Below are positions 32,306 to 43,723 of a stretch of DNA of 64,000 nt, piece after piece; position 1 is the first letter of the stretch, and the number at the start of each line of letters is the position of its first letter. The position numbers and the translations under genes are program-made. The DNA is taken from positions 19,492,298 to 19,556,297 of the forward strand of contig OX375879.1 in the NCBI GenBank assembly GCA_947359465.1, written 5' to 3'. Below the pieces are notes generated by a model that saw only the letters and a program-made list of their open reading frames with translations, was not told the DNA's origin and searched no databases. This DNA is from Metellina segmentata (taxonomy: Eukaryota; Arthropoda; Arachnida; Araneae; Tetragnathidae).

Positions 32306-33602
32306 CTCCAATTTTGAATGTCTTGAGTTGTGTGTTGTACACCAGATGACGGCTTTTGAAAGTGGCGATTCTGTTGTTGCTAATGTCCAGCTCGTACAGA
32401 TTTCTGAGATTCTTCAAGCCGTGCCTAATGCACTGTACCTTGTTGTTCTGAATGTGCAGGAGGAACAACCTGGGGAAAGAATGTGCCGTAACAGGGTCGA
32501 TATTGACCAAGTCGTTTTGAGACAAATCTATGGTCTGAAGATTCTCCATCCCCTTGAAGCAAAAGTAGTCCAAGGTCACCAACTTCATGTTCGAAAGCCC
32601 CAACTCTCGCAGAACCTTCAGGGGCTTCACTGCCTGGCAGACGTTCGTCATGTAGTTGCCAGACAAGTCCAAGAACTCGATGCTGTTCATGCTCCTGAAC
32701 AAGTCCTCATCCAGCTCAGTGATGTAATTGTAGGACACGTTCAGTTTCTGCAGCTTCTTCAAGGGATAAAGACCGTCGTCTACGCTCTCCAGGTTGTTGT
32801 AGGCCAAGTTGAGGATCCTCAGAGACGTCAGGTCGTCGAAGCTGTCGTCGATGTCGAACAGGTTGTTGCCGTCCAGCCCCAGATGTCGGAGCTGGTTCAG
32901 CCCCTTGAACTCGTTCCTCACGGACGTGAGTCGGTTGTTGGCAGCGAAGAAAATCTCCAACTGTCCCATGCCGTTCAGTGTCCCGTTCAGGGTGGTCAGT
33001 AGGTTCCGGGACAGAGACAGCGACTCCAGGGTCCCCGGGAAGGAGTCTCGATCGATATGGGACAACCTGTTGTCGGCGAGGATCAGATCCCGGAGATGGG
33101 AGTCCGGCTCGATAGACTGGTCGGTGATCCTCATGATGAAGTTTCCGGCCAGGCTCAGGCTCCGCAGGCCGGACAGTCGCTTCAGGGCCTCGGTCGGGAA
33201 TTCGGTCAGCCTGTCCTCGGACAGGATCAGCAGACCTAGGGAGTCCTGCCCGTCGAAGGCGTCGTCGTGGATACTGCGTATGTTGCTGCCGTTCAGGACG
33301 AGCTTCTTGGCCGAGATGTTCCTGAAAGCGTGGTGGGGCACCTGGAAGATGTGCACGTTCGAGATCTCCAAGGTGGGCAGCGGGTTCGAGAACCTGTGCT
33401 CCAGGGCCTTTCGAACAATGTCCAAATTCTTCACGTCGTCGCACTTCACCAGTTTCCTCGGGTGGGTGGTGCAGGTGCAGGGGTGGATCTGGTCGGCGGG
33501 CGGGCATTCGAAACTCGACCCCTTCGAATGCACCGGCAGGCAACCGGTGATTGCCAAAACCAAAACTACGGTCAAATACGATTGCATCGTCGGTGAGAAC
33601 AT
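32306..33602 (-). CDS. Secreted leucine-rich-repeat protein, exon 1
   Basis: Exon 1 codes 432 residues plus one base and joins exon 2 (26793-26905) for a 469-residue protein. Residues 7-26 are a signal peptide (LTVVLVLAITGCLPV). C33, C42, C44 and C54 form an N-terminal Cys cap. About 13-14 LRRs follow between residues 75 and 430, with clear consensus such as LRILNLAYNNLESV and IEFLDLSGNYMTNV. The LRRCT cap is in exon 2. There is no membrane segment or GPI-type tail, so the product is probably extracellular. The cysteine pattern resembles arthropod proteins annotated as Oplophorus-luciferin 2-monooxygenase non-catalytic subunit-like, or chaoptin-like; that assignment is tentative. The exon is much more GC-rich than its flanks. 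Met1 or Met6 could be the start; see the TATA entry. Confidence 0.92.
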
Positions 33603-33620
33603 CTTTCACGATATTTCGAC

Positions 33621-33651
33621 CTCTTTATATATATATATATATATATATATC
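33621..33651 (-). promoter_or_regulatory. TATA box merged with a (TA)n microsatellite
   Basis: On the minus strand a run of about 12 TA units ends in TATATAAAGAGG, with TATAAA at 33629-33624. This is about 22 bases before the first ATG of the LRR gene. If used at normal spacing, transcription would start near 33599, at or past that ATG, which favours Met6 (33587) as the start. Confidence 0.5.
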
Positions 33652-34270
33652 TTCGGTGGGACGGGTTCACAGTTGGAGCACCCCTTCTATAGAATCCTCC
33701 ACTCGAATCGGGTTAGCTGGTTCTTTGGGTCTGCGATAGGTCGTATACTTGTCAATAAATCTCAGCGTGGTGTTGACGGCCATATATGTAGTATCGCCTC
33801 TTCTGGAAATCGTCGCTTTTCGGCGGGGTTTTCACCGATATGAATGGGAAGACGCGGTCGGGACTTTGGAGGGGTTTTTAAATCTCGTCGCGAGCACGCG
33901 GTGTTCACGTGGGAGTCTCCGATTGGCCCGTCGAGTTCGACCTATCGGTATTGCCCGAGGCGGTCATGATGGCCCCGGAGAGAGGAAGTGATCTTTTGGG
34001 AGGGTGAGAGGGAGTGGCACGGGACTGGAGAAGAGAAAATGATGAGAGAGAGGGGATTGAATTGTCGTGGCTGGGCGGAAAAAGACGGGATTCACGCTCG
34101 ATTCTGCGATCACGGGAATAAACAGGGAAGAATGAAAATAAATTGCGCTCTTCTTTTTTTTTCTCATTCGACTGATGCAACACTTTAGACGGATTGAGAG
34201 AGAAAGAGTCACGTGGTGACATATTAAAGAGTTTTTCTCTCGGGATTGCCTTCACAATTATTACATCAAT
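33652..34270. other. Upstream region of the LRR gene
   Basis: GC-richer than the surroundings and without repeats I recognise. It is a candidate promoter and enhancer region for the LRR gene. Frames here have no recognisable domain. Confidence 0.4.
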
Positions 34271-34273
34271 CTT

Positions 34274-34627
34274 AATTTCATGCACGCGAGTTTCTCCTTT
34301 GTGGAAATCGTTTTTATTTAATGCATAATAAGAGAGATTTAATGCGTTTTAATTGCATAATTTGTTTATGTCCTAGACAACACACACAAACTATCATTTG
34401 AAAGCTTAGATATTTTACACACAATTCTAAGATTAAGATTGGAGTTCTTTTTTTAATTTAATCTTTATAGTTTCATGCACGCGCGTTTCTTTTTGTGGAA
34501 AGCATTTTTTTCTAATGCAAAATAAGATGTATATGTAATACTTTTTGATTGAATAATTTGTTTTTGTCGTAGGCAACACAAACAGTTTAGGAATTATACA
34601 CAGCTGTAAGTTTAGGATTAGATTGGA
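34274..34627. repeat. Diverged tandem duplication, about 190-bp unit
   Basis: Both 34274-34442 and 34465-34627 run 'tttcatgcacgcg.gtttct..tttgtggaaa' through 'aatttgttt.tgtc.tag.caacac' to 'aagattgga' or 'gattagattgga'. Confidence 0.75.
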
Positions 34628-35896
34628 TATTAAGGTTTTCTGGCACAAGGCCCAAATCTGTGCTAAACACAAGACTGATTATAACTCAATAAAAGTATAA
34701 AATCTATAAGAATTAAAGATCTGAGTCAAAGATGAAAGGTAGAATTGAAACATAAAAAATACGAAGATGAGAAAAATATTCAAAACCAAAGTTTTACGAA
34801 AAAGTTTGCAAATAATGCATTGAAAACAGAGGAATGGAATTTATATGATATAGAATGAAAATTGTCAGCCAGTGTTTAAAAAATTTCCACAATTATTTTG
34901 AAGTAAAACGATCTTGGATTATTTATGTGATTGTTTTTTCAATACTAACATTCGTTCAATCTATTTTTAAGCATACATGTTTTTATGGGAAGCATTTTTC
35001 ATTTAAAGGGATTGTTAATGAAATTTCTGTCACTATATAAATATAATTTAAATGCCATTAATATTAGAAATTTATAGAAATCTTTTTCCGAAAGACTTTT
35101 ATAAAAGGTTTATAATGTAATAAATATAATTGTGTTGAATAAATACAACTTTCCATTTATTCTTCAAACACTACTCTATCAAAAGATTTCTCGTTTAGAA
35201 AGCTTTCCGATTTCTTCTCGAATATTGTTTTCGCAAACTACTTTTATATAAATAAAGTTTTTATCAATATTTTATTATGTAAATACTTAATAGAATATAA
35301 CGCAATAAACCACGTGTACATACTAACATTGGTTCTGTAGTAATCTTTGTTCAGTTTACGATTTTAAGTTTCAGTTCGTGATGTAACTCCGTTTTTAAAA
35401 AGGTGCTTGAAGATTTCTCAATTGAGAAATGTTTTCCAATTCCCCCTTACTTAATAAATAATCGATTGTGACGTTTAAATAATTGACATTAAAACCTTGC
35501 AAGTATTTGAAAAGTCGTAAGTTTCTCAAAACAATTAATTTTGATAGCTGTTCAATTAGGTTTATATGCAGATTGCATTTATAAATCTAAACAATTTTGA
35601 AAATTCAAAATTATACACTACCTTGAACCACGTGAGTTTATATAAAACTGCAATATAAAATTATGTATTCATAAAAATAGATTTCTTGAACTTTGCGAAG
35701 GATGTATCTGCAACTTCGAAGGTACTCCAATCTTTCGGAATCTATTATTTACCGTTACAAAGGGTACGAAACTAATACACGGATCACAAAATCAAATAAA
35801 ATATATACATTGACTTTAACAAATTGAAAAGGAAATGAAGTAATTGTTACTCTGTTGAGGATGTAGACTTTTTTTTGATAGACTTCTTTTTTCCTA
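34628..35896. other. AT-rich stretch without recognised features
   Basis: No gene or repeat recognised. Confidence 0.4.
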
Positions 35897-36467
35897 CACT
35901 ACCCTACAATAATGGACCGGACAGCAATATGTGATGGTATAAAGGAACGAATACAAGCTTTAATAGAGGGATGGTCTCCCACGAGCTGCAATTACACTGG
36001 CAACCCTTCAGGGCATACTTTCAACAAGGTTTCGATACACAGCTATGGGTATATGTGTACATTCCTGCTGCAAGAATGTCGCCAGCTCAGCTGTAGATTT
36101 CGGACGTGATTCCTTGGTCCGTAAGCGTCGCTCTAAAGCGTCCCACAAATGTTCTATGGGGTTTAGGTCGGGACTCTGAGCAAGCCAGGGAAGACGTTTT
36201 ACATCCATATCTTGATATCACTACTTGACACAGGCTGCAACATGACATGGAGCGTTGTCGTCCTGGAAGTAACATTTGTCCATTACATAAAATTGACAGA
36301 GCGTAGGAAGAACCGGATTATTCATAATGTTCATGTAGGAGCCGGCGTTCAATTGACTAGGGACAACATACAAAGGTCTCAGGCCATACATAGAAAAACA
36401 CCCCCCAAACAGGTAGTCGGATTTTATGCAAATCCGCTGACGTCCGGTCTATTATTGTAGGGTAGTG
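35897..36467 (-). mobile_element. Tc1 element, internally deleted, copy 1
   Basis: Terminal repeats CACTACCCTACAATAATGGA and its inverse, with TA at 35895-35896 and 36468-36469. The minus strand encodes the C-terminal part of a Tc1 transposase: CYFQDDNAPCHVA (second catalytic Asp) and SPDLNPIEHLWDALERRL (third catalytic residue, Glu). The N-terminal DNA-binding half and first Asp are deleted, and the frame is broken. The 50722 element has the same deletion. Confidence 0.92.
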
Positions 36468-36807
36468 TATATTGGATGGTCATCAGAATCGAGTGCACAT
36501 AAATAAATAACTCAATTCTGTATCCAAAACTAAAACTAGTCTTCTACGTTATTATTGGGTTGATGCATAAGTTTGTCCCGATTTTAGTCACAAAAATTGA
36601 AGAAAAATTACTTTATTTATTAAAAGTTGAATTTAATAAATTTAATATGAGCCGTTCTGTTTGATGACCTTTCTCCATCTCTCCGATAGCTGCATCATCT
36701 TGGGTTTATAAAAGTTCCGAGGTTTCTGGTTAAAGAACTGATCCAGGTGACGAAACTTTCTGAACCCCTTGCGGCTCGTGGTCAACGACACCCTCATCTA
36801 CTCAACA

Positions 36808-36885
36808 CTGATCTTTCCCTTAGGGGATTGATCCCGGACCGTCGTCAATAGCCCGTAGTGCAACGTGAATTAGAATTATCTTATT
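36808..36885 (+). mobile_element. SINE S1, 3' fragment
   Basis: From 'ctgatctttcccttagggga' to 'agcccgtagtgcaacgtgaatt'. It interrupts mariner coding text. Confidence 0.75.
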
Positions 36886-36997
36886 TTACGTCTGCGAGGC
36901 ATTCTTAACTTTTCGGAAATAAAAAAGCACTAGGGGGCTCCGCCACCTGCTCGCTTTTGTCGGGCTCGTCATCCCGATCGGGCTGACGATCCCCCTC

Positions 36998-37027
36998 AAA
37001 AAATCGGGCTCGTCAGCCCGATTTTTT
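36998..37027. other. Perfect 13-bp stem, 4-base loop hairpin with A/T ends
   Basis: AAAAAATCGGGCT, loop CGTC, AGCCCGATTTTTT. A similar 'cgggctcgtcatcccgatcg' stem lies just before it (36960-36980). It looks like a bacterial terminator, but it is embedded in eukaryotic transposon debris. Confidence 0.8.
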
Positions 37028-37607
37028 CAAAATTTCAAAAAAAATATTATCAGGAACCAAATTGAAATTTCTAAAAAAAAAACTCGACGAGCTGCAAAAT
37101 TCACGTTTAGAGGTACTATAAAAAATTCACGACTGAAAACTGAAAATGTGTACGTCTTTTGCTCACTCGCGTTAGAAATTTCGCTTTTACAATTTTGACA
37201 CTTGATAAACCCTATACTAATAGCCGCATCGGAAAAAAAAATCTTCAAAATTGTTCAGGGAACATGATGAAGAACCAACCATGATAATTTCGTAATTTTC
37301 TGATTCGTACTTTCTCGGGAAACCGTCTAAGAATCGAGCTAAACAACAGTTTTCAGTCCTGCCACAGCGGCGGACGTTGTAACTTTTTTTAAATTTAGAG
37401 ATAATAGGTCGGAAAACGCTCCTCACTTTCTGCCATTTTGAATGCTTAATACAATTTTTTAAAAATAACCCAGCAAAATATAATTTCGCTGAAATTCCTT
37501 CTGTCAAACAACATCGAAACTTGACGCGTGTAAAGAAGATAACACTTCGATTTTGCGATGCTATTCCATCTAGTACCAAAAACGGGACGAACTATTGAAT
37601 GAACCCA

Positions 37608-37971
37608 ATAGATTGGACTAGCTATTTTGGAGAAACGTACCTACAACTGATATTTGAATACGCTCATTCGAATTAAATAATAGTGCTTTATTGTCGAATG
37701 TGTGAATCAATTTACTGTGACCTATAAGAAACGATTAAAAAACAGGAAAGTGTATATAATAATCGCTTTCATTCTTCAAATGGACGGGTTAAAGTTACAG
37801 TAATATTAAATCATTTTTTCAAAAAAAAAAAAGATTTAGAACATTCATCAGAGTTGGCAGTTGAATGAAGATACGACTTCCTTCACGTTTTCTGTTAACA
37901 GATTGACTTATCTACCTAAATCTGGTTTCTGTGTCCAACTAATTCCGACGACCTGTTTAAATTTGGTTATT
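37608..37971. other. AT-rich stretch
   Basis: The text atctggtttctgtgt at 37918 recurs at 39299, just past the hAT that follows. No gene recognised. Confidence 0.4.
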
Positions 37972-39294
37972 TAGGGCAACTTTTTGCAACAAATGCAACT
38001 TTTTTCACACGTTCTACTCTGTATGTAAAGTACTAAAATCAAAATTCCTCCTACATGAGGTGTGTTGTGAGTGAGTTATAACCGCAACATAAATGCAACC
38101 ACGTGCAACTTTTTAAATTTACCTTAAAACAGGCCTCGAAATAGATTTTTTAATATAGGTGCACCATGTTTTTTAATTAGGTGCATTGATTATATTTTAG
38201 GTACACATTAAAAAAACAACGTAATACAAGAGTATTATTGTAATGTAAACTAGTTTATTAGTTGGGTATGTTTATATAAATTCGAAGTAAACAGTAAATA
38301 AAAATATTTAAAAATCGAAATTCTCCCTTCTCCGGCATACGGCTGTGGCGACAGTCACTTCAACAGAGCCATCTCAAAAATGTTTCGATCATCAGAAAGT
38401 TCTGGTGGCAGTGACACAAGTAGATCTTCCTCCTGTATAAACGCGTTACGGTCTCGTGATTTTGTTTTCGCATAGTGTGTAATTAGATAGAGAGATTCTT
38501 TAGACAGAGAGAGGTCAATACTAAGATTTTGTTCAAACATCAAAATAACATAAAACACGTTTCCCCCTTCCCTTTACTTAACGTTAGGTACACTGCGTGA
38601 ACCTAGCGGGAAAAAATTAGGTGCACAATTTTATTTTCATGTGCATAGTGCACCTGTGCACCCGGGTATTTCGAGCCCTGCCTTAAAATCAATTAAAATG
38701 AAATTACTATTTCATTTTTTGCCCTCTTAACCAACACTTTGATTAAGAGGGTATGATTTTCCGAAGTATTGCGGATCAAACAAGAAGTTAATGGAAAGAA
38801 GGTGTTCGTCCTGTCAGACGAAAGGGAAATAAATGGCAAGAAGTACTTTTAACATATTGGTTGGCACTCTTGATAATCCAGAGGAAACTTGCATAATCGA
38901 CTGCGGAGTTTGCGAGGTGAGTGTCGATCATCAATATGTTGTTCGCCTGGTAGATGACGTTTGAAAATCTCTGAATGTTGAGCGAAAGGATTTTGCGTTT
39001 CTGCTATCCGATATAGCATATTATATGACTGCGGTTGGCGCAGTTTTTCAATGTTAAAGAAATTAATGGTCAAGGATCGGCCATTCAACGTTCTTCTGTA
39101 TTTCAGTATGTATTATAATCCTGTTGTACACGACTAAAATTGTCAATATATTTTGTATTTTTTAATTTTTTACGAATAATGTATTTTAGAATTTTGTATA
39201 TCAAAAATAAATGCAACTTTTTTTTAATAAATGCAACTTTAGGGAATGATAAGTGCAACTTTTTCCATTTTTATTGCAACAAAAAGTTGCCCTA
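37972..39294 (+). mobile_element. hAT element 'Z', copy 2, with a nested MITE
   Basis: Same ends and interior as 13290-14033, with the MITE Y1 inserted at 38130-38680. The transposase-like frame near 38840-39110 is broken by more stops than in copy 1 (for example TGA after 'gtagatgacgtt'). No clean 8-bp duplication is visible at its borders. Confidence 0.8.
38130..38680. mobile_element. hAT MITE 'Y', copy 1
   Basis: Ends CAGGCCTCGAAATA and, in reverse, CAGGGCTCGAAATACCCGGG. Exact 8-bp target duplication ccttaaaa at 38122-38129 and 38681-38688, inside element Z. It has internal 'gtgcacctgtgcac' palindromes. No transposase domain recognised. Confidence 0.9.
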
Positions 39295-39428
39295 ATTATA
39301 TCTGGTTTCTGTGTTTATTATTTGAAAAAGTGACTTACACCACTACAACCCGTCCAAAGGATGAACATTTAGTCAAAAGTATTACATTACGTAAAGAATG
39401 AAATATAAGTTTTTTCAAGAACAAAATT

Positions 39429-39712
39429 GGGTACGGTAGCCAAGTTGGTAGAGTCTCGAATTAGCACTTTCGAAACTAGCTGCAATCAAATTTGTGTGCC
39501 GACTTTAAATATGTCGAGACTTCACTTGTCCTCACGTTGACGTGGTGAGGAAGTTTAGAAAGTAGGGTGCCAGCTCAGGTGTTGACCTCGTCATCTGACC
39601 ATGATTAAAAATGACGAGGCGTTGTCCTCGAACCTTTCCCTTCGGGATGGATTCCGGACCGTTACCACTAGCCCGTTGGGTTGCTCCAGTGCGACGTAAA
39701 TTCAACTACCTA
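39429..39712 (+). mobile_element. SINE S1 (head II, tail B), full length
   Basis: The head has a perfect A-box match, TAGCCAAGTTGG (39438-39449). The body follows, then tail B (cgacgtaaattcaactacctacc). This copy shows that the S1 body can follow a tRNA-like head different from head I. Confidence 0.88.
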
Positions 39713-40089
39713 CCTTAAGAATGAAGTGAAATTGTTTAATTTGATACAAGTAATTAAAGTGCGTATAATGTACCTTTTTTACGGATATTTTCGAAATCAA
39801 AAACCACCAATTTCGGGGGAAAAGGTGGTTTTTGATTTTCATCTTCGTTTTTCTACGCCATTTTCGGATACTGCCATCCTCGCAATTTTGGTACAGCCAA
39901 ACTACTGAACGACTAACTATAGAAAATGTTCATTTCGTTTCAATTAAAACTGATCCTTCACTTTTAGTTTTAATTCATTAGGTGAGCTTCAACCTTCTGA
40001 GCGACTCAAGATTTCTTTGAAGTGTAGTATTACTTTTTCACAACAAACGCACTTAAGACTAAGTATCTATTGGTTAAAAGAATCTATCG
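39713..40089. other. AT-rich stretch
   Basis: Near 39799-39832 the text 'aaaaccacc..tttc' and 'gaaaaggtggttttt' form an imperfect inverted repeat. Nothing else recognised. Confidence 0.4.
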
Positions 40090-40670
40090 ATCCTTTCAAC
40101 CTTTCCAAAGAATACTTGGTTCTTTTTTTAGAATAAAATCCTTTGAAATGTTTCTGTTGGTCATTTTTTTGAAATATAAATACTTGGAACGATTTTATTG
40201 GCCCATTCTATGAAATAGAATCATTTAGAAAAATTATATTGGTGCTTTCCTTAGATTAGAATCCTTTGGAAGGATTTATTGGTTCTCTCCTTAGAACTAG
40301 AATCCGATAGAAAGATTCGCATTCTTATAATAGGAAAGATTTCTTTGTTCATCTCCTTACAATAGGATCTTTTGGAAATATTCTATTGGTTCTTTCTTTA
40401 GATTATAATACTTTGGAAATATTCTATTGATTCTTTTCTTTGATTATAATCTTTTAGATGTATACATTCGTTTGTTTCTTTGATTGTAATCAATTGGAAA
40501 TACTCTTAGTTTTTAAAAAATTATAATCGTTTGGAAATATTCTATTGGTTCTTTCCTTAGATTATAATACTTTAGAAATGCTCTATTGATTCTTTTCTTA
40601 AATTATAATTCCTTGGAAAAGTTCTATTGCTCCTTTCCTTGGAATAGAATCCTTTTTAAAGATACTACTT
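40090..40670. repeat. Minisatellite 'M', copy 2 (about 12 units)
   Basis: Degenerate units of about 45 bp of the type 'tttccttagattataatactttggaaatattctattggttc'. The same family is found at 28130. Confidence 0.85.
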
Positions 40671-41387
40671 GTCAGGAAAGTCAAAATTTGTTTTAAGTCA
40701 TACAAAGAAGACTAGTTTGTAAGGCGGAATTACGCGTGTATACCCTCTAAGGTTTAAAACTATACTTATAATAGCCAAACTGTAATTATATTGTTATCGT
40801 CTTTTGACGTTTCATCAGTCAGGTAGCACAAATGCTGTACAACGCAAGCAAATATAATACATGACATCTGCATTAGAACATATCTACATTAGAACATTCC
40901 GAAATCTACAAATTTCTCGAACAGATCAATGATAAAATTGACTTAGGAAATATTTACGGTATTTCGTATTCTCTGCAGCACGCGAGATGACGTTATCAAT
41001 GATAACAACTACGCCAACCGTAATAAACCGATGAATCACAATCACTGGCAATCTTGCCGAATTACGTTAGTAATACACACATTCGCACCAGGGTAAGATG
41101 CCATACGAAGATTGTGAATTCTATCATTGATGACTTAGAAGATAATAGAGTACTGTATTACATGGTCAAATGAGATTCCCCATTGGAAGTACTGTAATTT
41201 CATTGGCGAACTTCTGCAATGGCGTTTAGTGATGCCCAAAGGGTAAAGTTTAGTTACAAATCTTTCGTTTGTAGTGTCATGTGACGCATATCTTTGGAAA
41301 GATAAATGACAGCGGGCTGTGATAATGTCAGTGTATGAATCTACGGATAACTGTGAAAAGTTTTTCTTGTAAATATGTGTATATGTA
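40671..41387. other. Unassigned sequence
   Basis: No gene or repeat recognised. Confidence 0.4.
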
Positions 41388-41440
41388 CCACGCCAACGTT
41401 AGGACATTTGAGATCACGACAGATTTGAAGTGCATCAAGA
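41388..41440 (-). mobile_element. SINE S1 body fragment
   Basis: Minus-strand block 'atgcacttcaaatctgtcgtg' to 'cctaacgttggcgtggt'. Confidence 0.7.
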
Positions 41441-41552
41441 AAATATTTGTGTTCACACAAGATGAACAGCAAAAATGTCGAAACAATCTTAAAATCCCCA
41501 CTATTTCCATATAGTTATTACACAAAACTAAATATGAGTCTCTCTTCTCTAT

Positions 41553-41882
41553 GTGCCGACAAACCGGTCTGGCGGTTAAGGTATTAGCCTCCAGATTGAA
41601 AGGTTCCTGGTTCGTATCCGGGTCAGGGCATGGATATTTGTAAGCGTATGGTGTAGAGGCGGCTCGTGCACCTTAAATCTGTCGTGGCCGAAAGTCTTCA
41701 CGTTGGGTTGTTGTGGAAGTTTGGAGAGTGGGGTGCCAGCTCGGGTGTTGCCTCGTCATCTGACCGTGGTTCATAATTACGTGTTGCTGTCCTCGGATCT
41801 TTCCCCTAGGGGATTGATCCCGGACCGTCGTTAATAGCCTGCTGTGTTGCTCTAGTACGACGTTAAATAAAAAAATACCAAC
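41553..41882 (+). mobile_element. SINE S1, full length (head I)
   Basis: From gccgacaaaccggtctggcg to 'acgttaaataaaaaaatacc'. The B-box carries one change (GGTTCGTATCC). Confidence 0.92.
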
Positions 41883-41949
41883 TATATTTTCTAGTTACAT
41901 ACTACTGTATTGTTACTTATTACTTAAGACCTAGCTAAGCAGCTAGACC

Positions 41950-42472
41950 AGGGCTCGAAATACCCGGGTGCACAGGTGCACTGTGCACATAAAAATAAAA
42001 TTGTGCACCTAACGTTAAAAAAGGGAAGGGGGGAGCGTGTTTTATGTTATTTTCATGTTTGAACAAAATATTAGTATCGACCTCTCTCGCTCTAAAGTAA
42101 AATAATTAAATTTCCTAATTACACACTATACGAAAACAAAATCTCTGGGCCATAACGGGTTTATACAGGAGGAAGGTTTACTTGTGTCACTGCCACCAGA
42201 ACTTTCCGATGATCGAAACATTTTCCAGGTGGCTCTGTTGAAGTGACTGTCGCAACAGCCGTCCGCCAGAGAAGGGAGAATTTCGATTTTTAAATATTTT
42301 TATTTACTATCTACTACGAAAACCTATATAAACATACCCAACTAATAAAGTAGTTTACATTACATTAATACTCTTAGATTACGTTTTTTTTAATGTGTGC
42401 CCAAAATTTAATCTGTGCACCTAATTTAAAAACTTAGGTGCACCTGCATTAAAAAATCTATTTCGAGGCCTG
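41950..42472. mobile_element. hAT MITE 'Y', copy 2 (inverted)
   Basis: Ends CAGGGCTCGAAATACCCGGG and, in reverse, CAGGCCTCGAAATAG. Exact 8-bp duplication agctagac at 41942-41949 and 42473-42480. Confidence 0.93.
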
Positions 42473-42718
42473 AGCTAGACCAAGTCCATGAGTCGGAACA
42501 AGCTTTGATAATCCAACACTAGGGCTTCCATTTGATCTTTTCTTGCCAGCCCAACACAGGCCAGATGATTTACGGAATCTTGTTCAGTGTTACATTTTAT
42601 GAAAGTTGGAAATACCTAGACAAGATGAAAGTCTAGTTTAATTGCTTTACTATTGTATTGTTGCTAACTCCTTAAGACCTAGCTAAATAGTCTAGTCTAG
42701 GTAGGTACATTACTAGAA

Positions 42719-43583
42719 TCTTTAATATTAAAAAAGGAAGTGTTTGTCTGTTTTTTTCGCGGGCCCAAAATCCTGACGATTCTTTGGCACTTACAGCAAT
42801 GAGATTTGGCACACAGGTAGTCCAAATTTTTTGCAATTTTTGGGTCGAGGCGAAATTTTTAAATTCAAACTAGAACATTTTAAAACGACTTTAACGAAAT
42901 TTAATCATTATTGAATGCTACAGCATAGAAGAGATCACATATTCTTAATTTTCTGCTTTCATTTCCGTTTTAATTATCTTCGGAGGAATAACTTTTCAGC
43001 CAGACGATAAAAACAAACAATCTCTTAACTGGAATCAATTAGTTCTTTTTCTATCTCCTAGACCGTTAAAGATAGAGTAAAAATTTCAGCGGATTTGAAA
43101 TCTGCGAAAATTTTCACATTAGATCCATACCTAAAAATATGATTTTTTTAAATATAAATAACTTTTAAATTGAATATATCTTTTATATTTTCGCACGAAA
43201 TTGTGAAGTCACGGTAGCTTTCTCTTTCCAAAAACAAACAAATTGCATTTCGTGCCGTTAGCGTTAAAAAAACCAGATTACATTTCCTGTACCATTTCCG
43301 CGAATGAGAGCAAGAAATAAAAAAAAAACCTATTGACTGGGATTGTAAAGCTTTTTTTTCGTAAAATCGGAATCGCTAAAGATAGATTGAAAATTTCAAC
43401 GGATTTGAAATCTGCGGAAAATTTCACTTTAGATTGTTACCTAAAAATATCAATTTCTTTAAATAAAATAATTTTAAATTGAATATATCTCTACCAGATT
43501 TGAAATCTGCGGAAAATTTTACGCCAGATTAATACCTTACACCACGGGCACATGCAACGTCGGGCTAGCCACGCAATGGCTAG
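42719..43583 (+). mobile_element. Helitron-like non-autonomous element
   Basis: Starts TC after an A (tctttaatattaaaaaagga, then gtgtttgtctg) and ends CTAG before T. A 7-bp stem (CTAGCCA/TGGCTAG, 43565-43583) sits at the 3' end. The 5' start and the terminal 'gggcacatgcaacgtcgggct' text match my recollection of arthropod Helitrons. In a textbook Helitron the hairpin lies about 10 bases before CTRR; here it overlaps the end. No Rep/helicase frame. Confidence 0.6.
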
Positions 43584-43723
43584 TTACTAATTATTCAGAC
43601 TAGTGTTGTTACTTATCACTTGCGACCTATCTAAACAGCTAAACAAAGTCCATGAGTCTGAACACGCTCTGATAGTCCAACACTAGACCAAGGCTTCAAT
43701 AGGGATCTTTTCTTGTCAGAACA

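Larger units (their letters stand above)
36556..37607 (-). mobile_element. Mariner relic with SINE and unknown insertions
   Basis: Both ends survive (tgggttgatgcataagtttg on the left, gacgaactattgaatgaacc on the right). Antisense transposase text is seen at 36655-36795 and 36886-36925. A SINE S1 fragment (36808-36885) and an unassigned block (about 36926-37420) interrupt it. That block contains the hairpin at 36998. Confidence 0.75.

Noticed and set aside
32328..33843. Open frames of 224, 344 and 109 codons on the plus strand, and a 297-codon frame on the minus strand, over the LRR exon
   Set aside because: They are shadows of the GC-rich LRR coding exon in other frames and show no domain of their own.
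36998..37027. Bacterial contamination or a prokaryotic gene end, suggested by the terminator-like hairpin
   Set aside because: Both flanks are eukaryotic mariner and SINE sequence and no bacterial gene is present.
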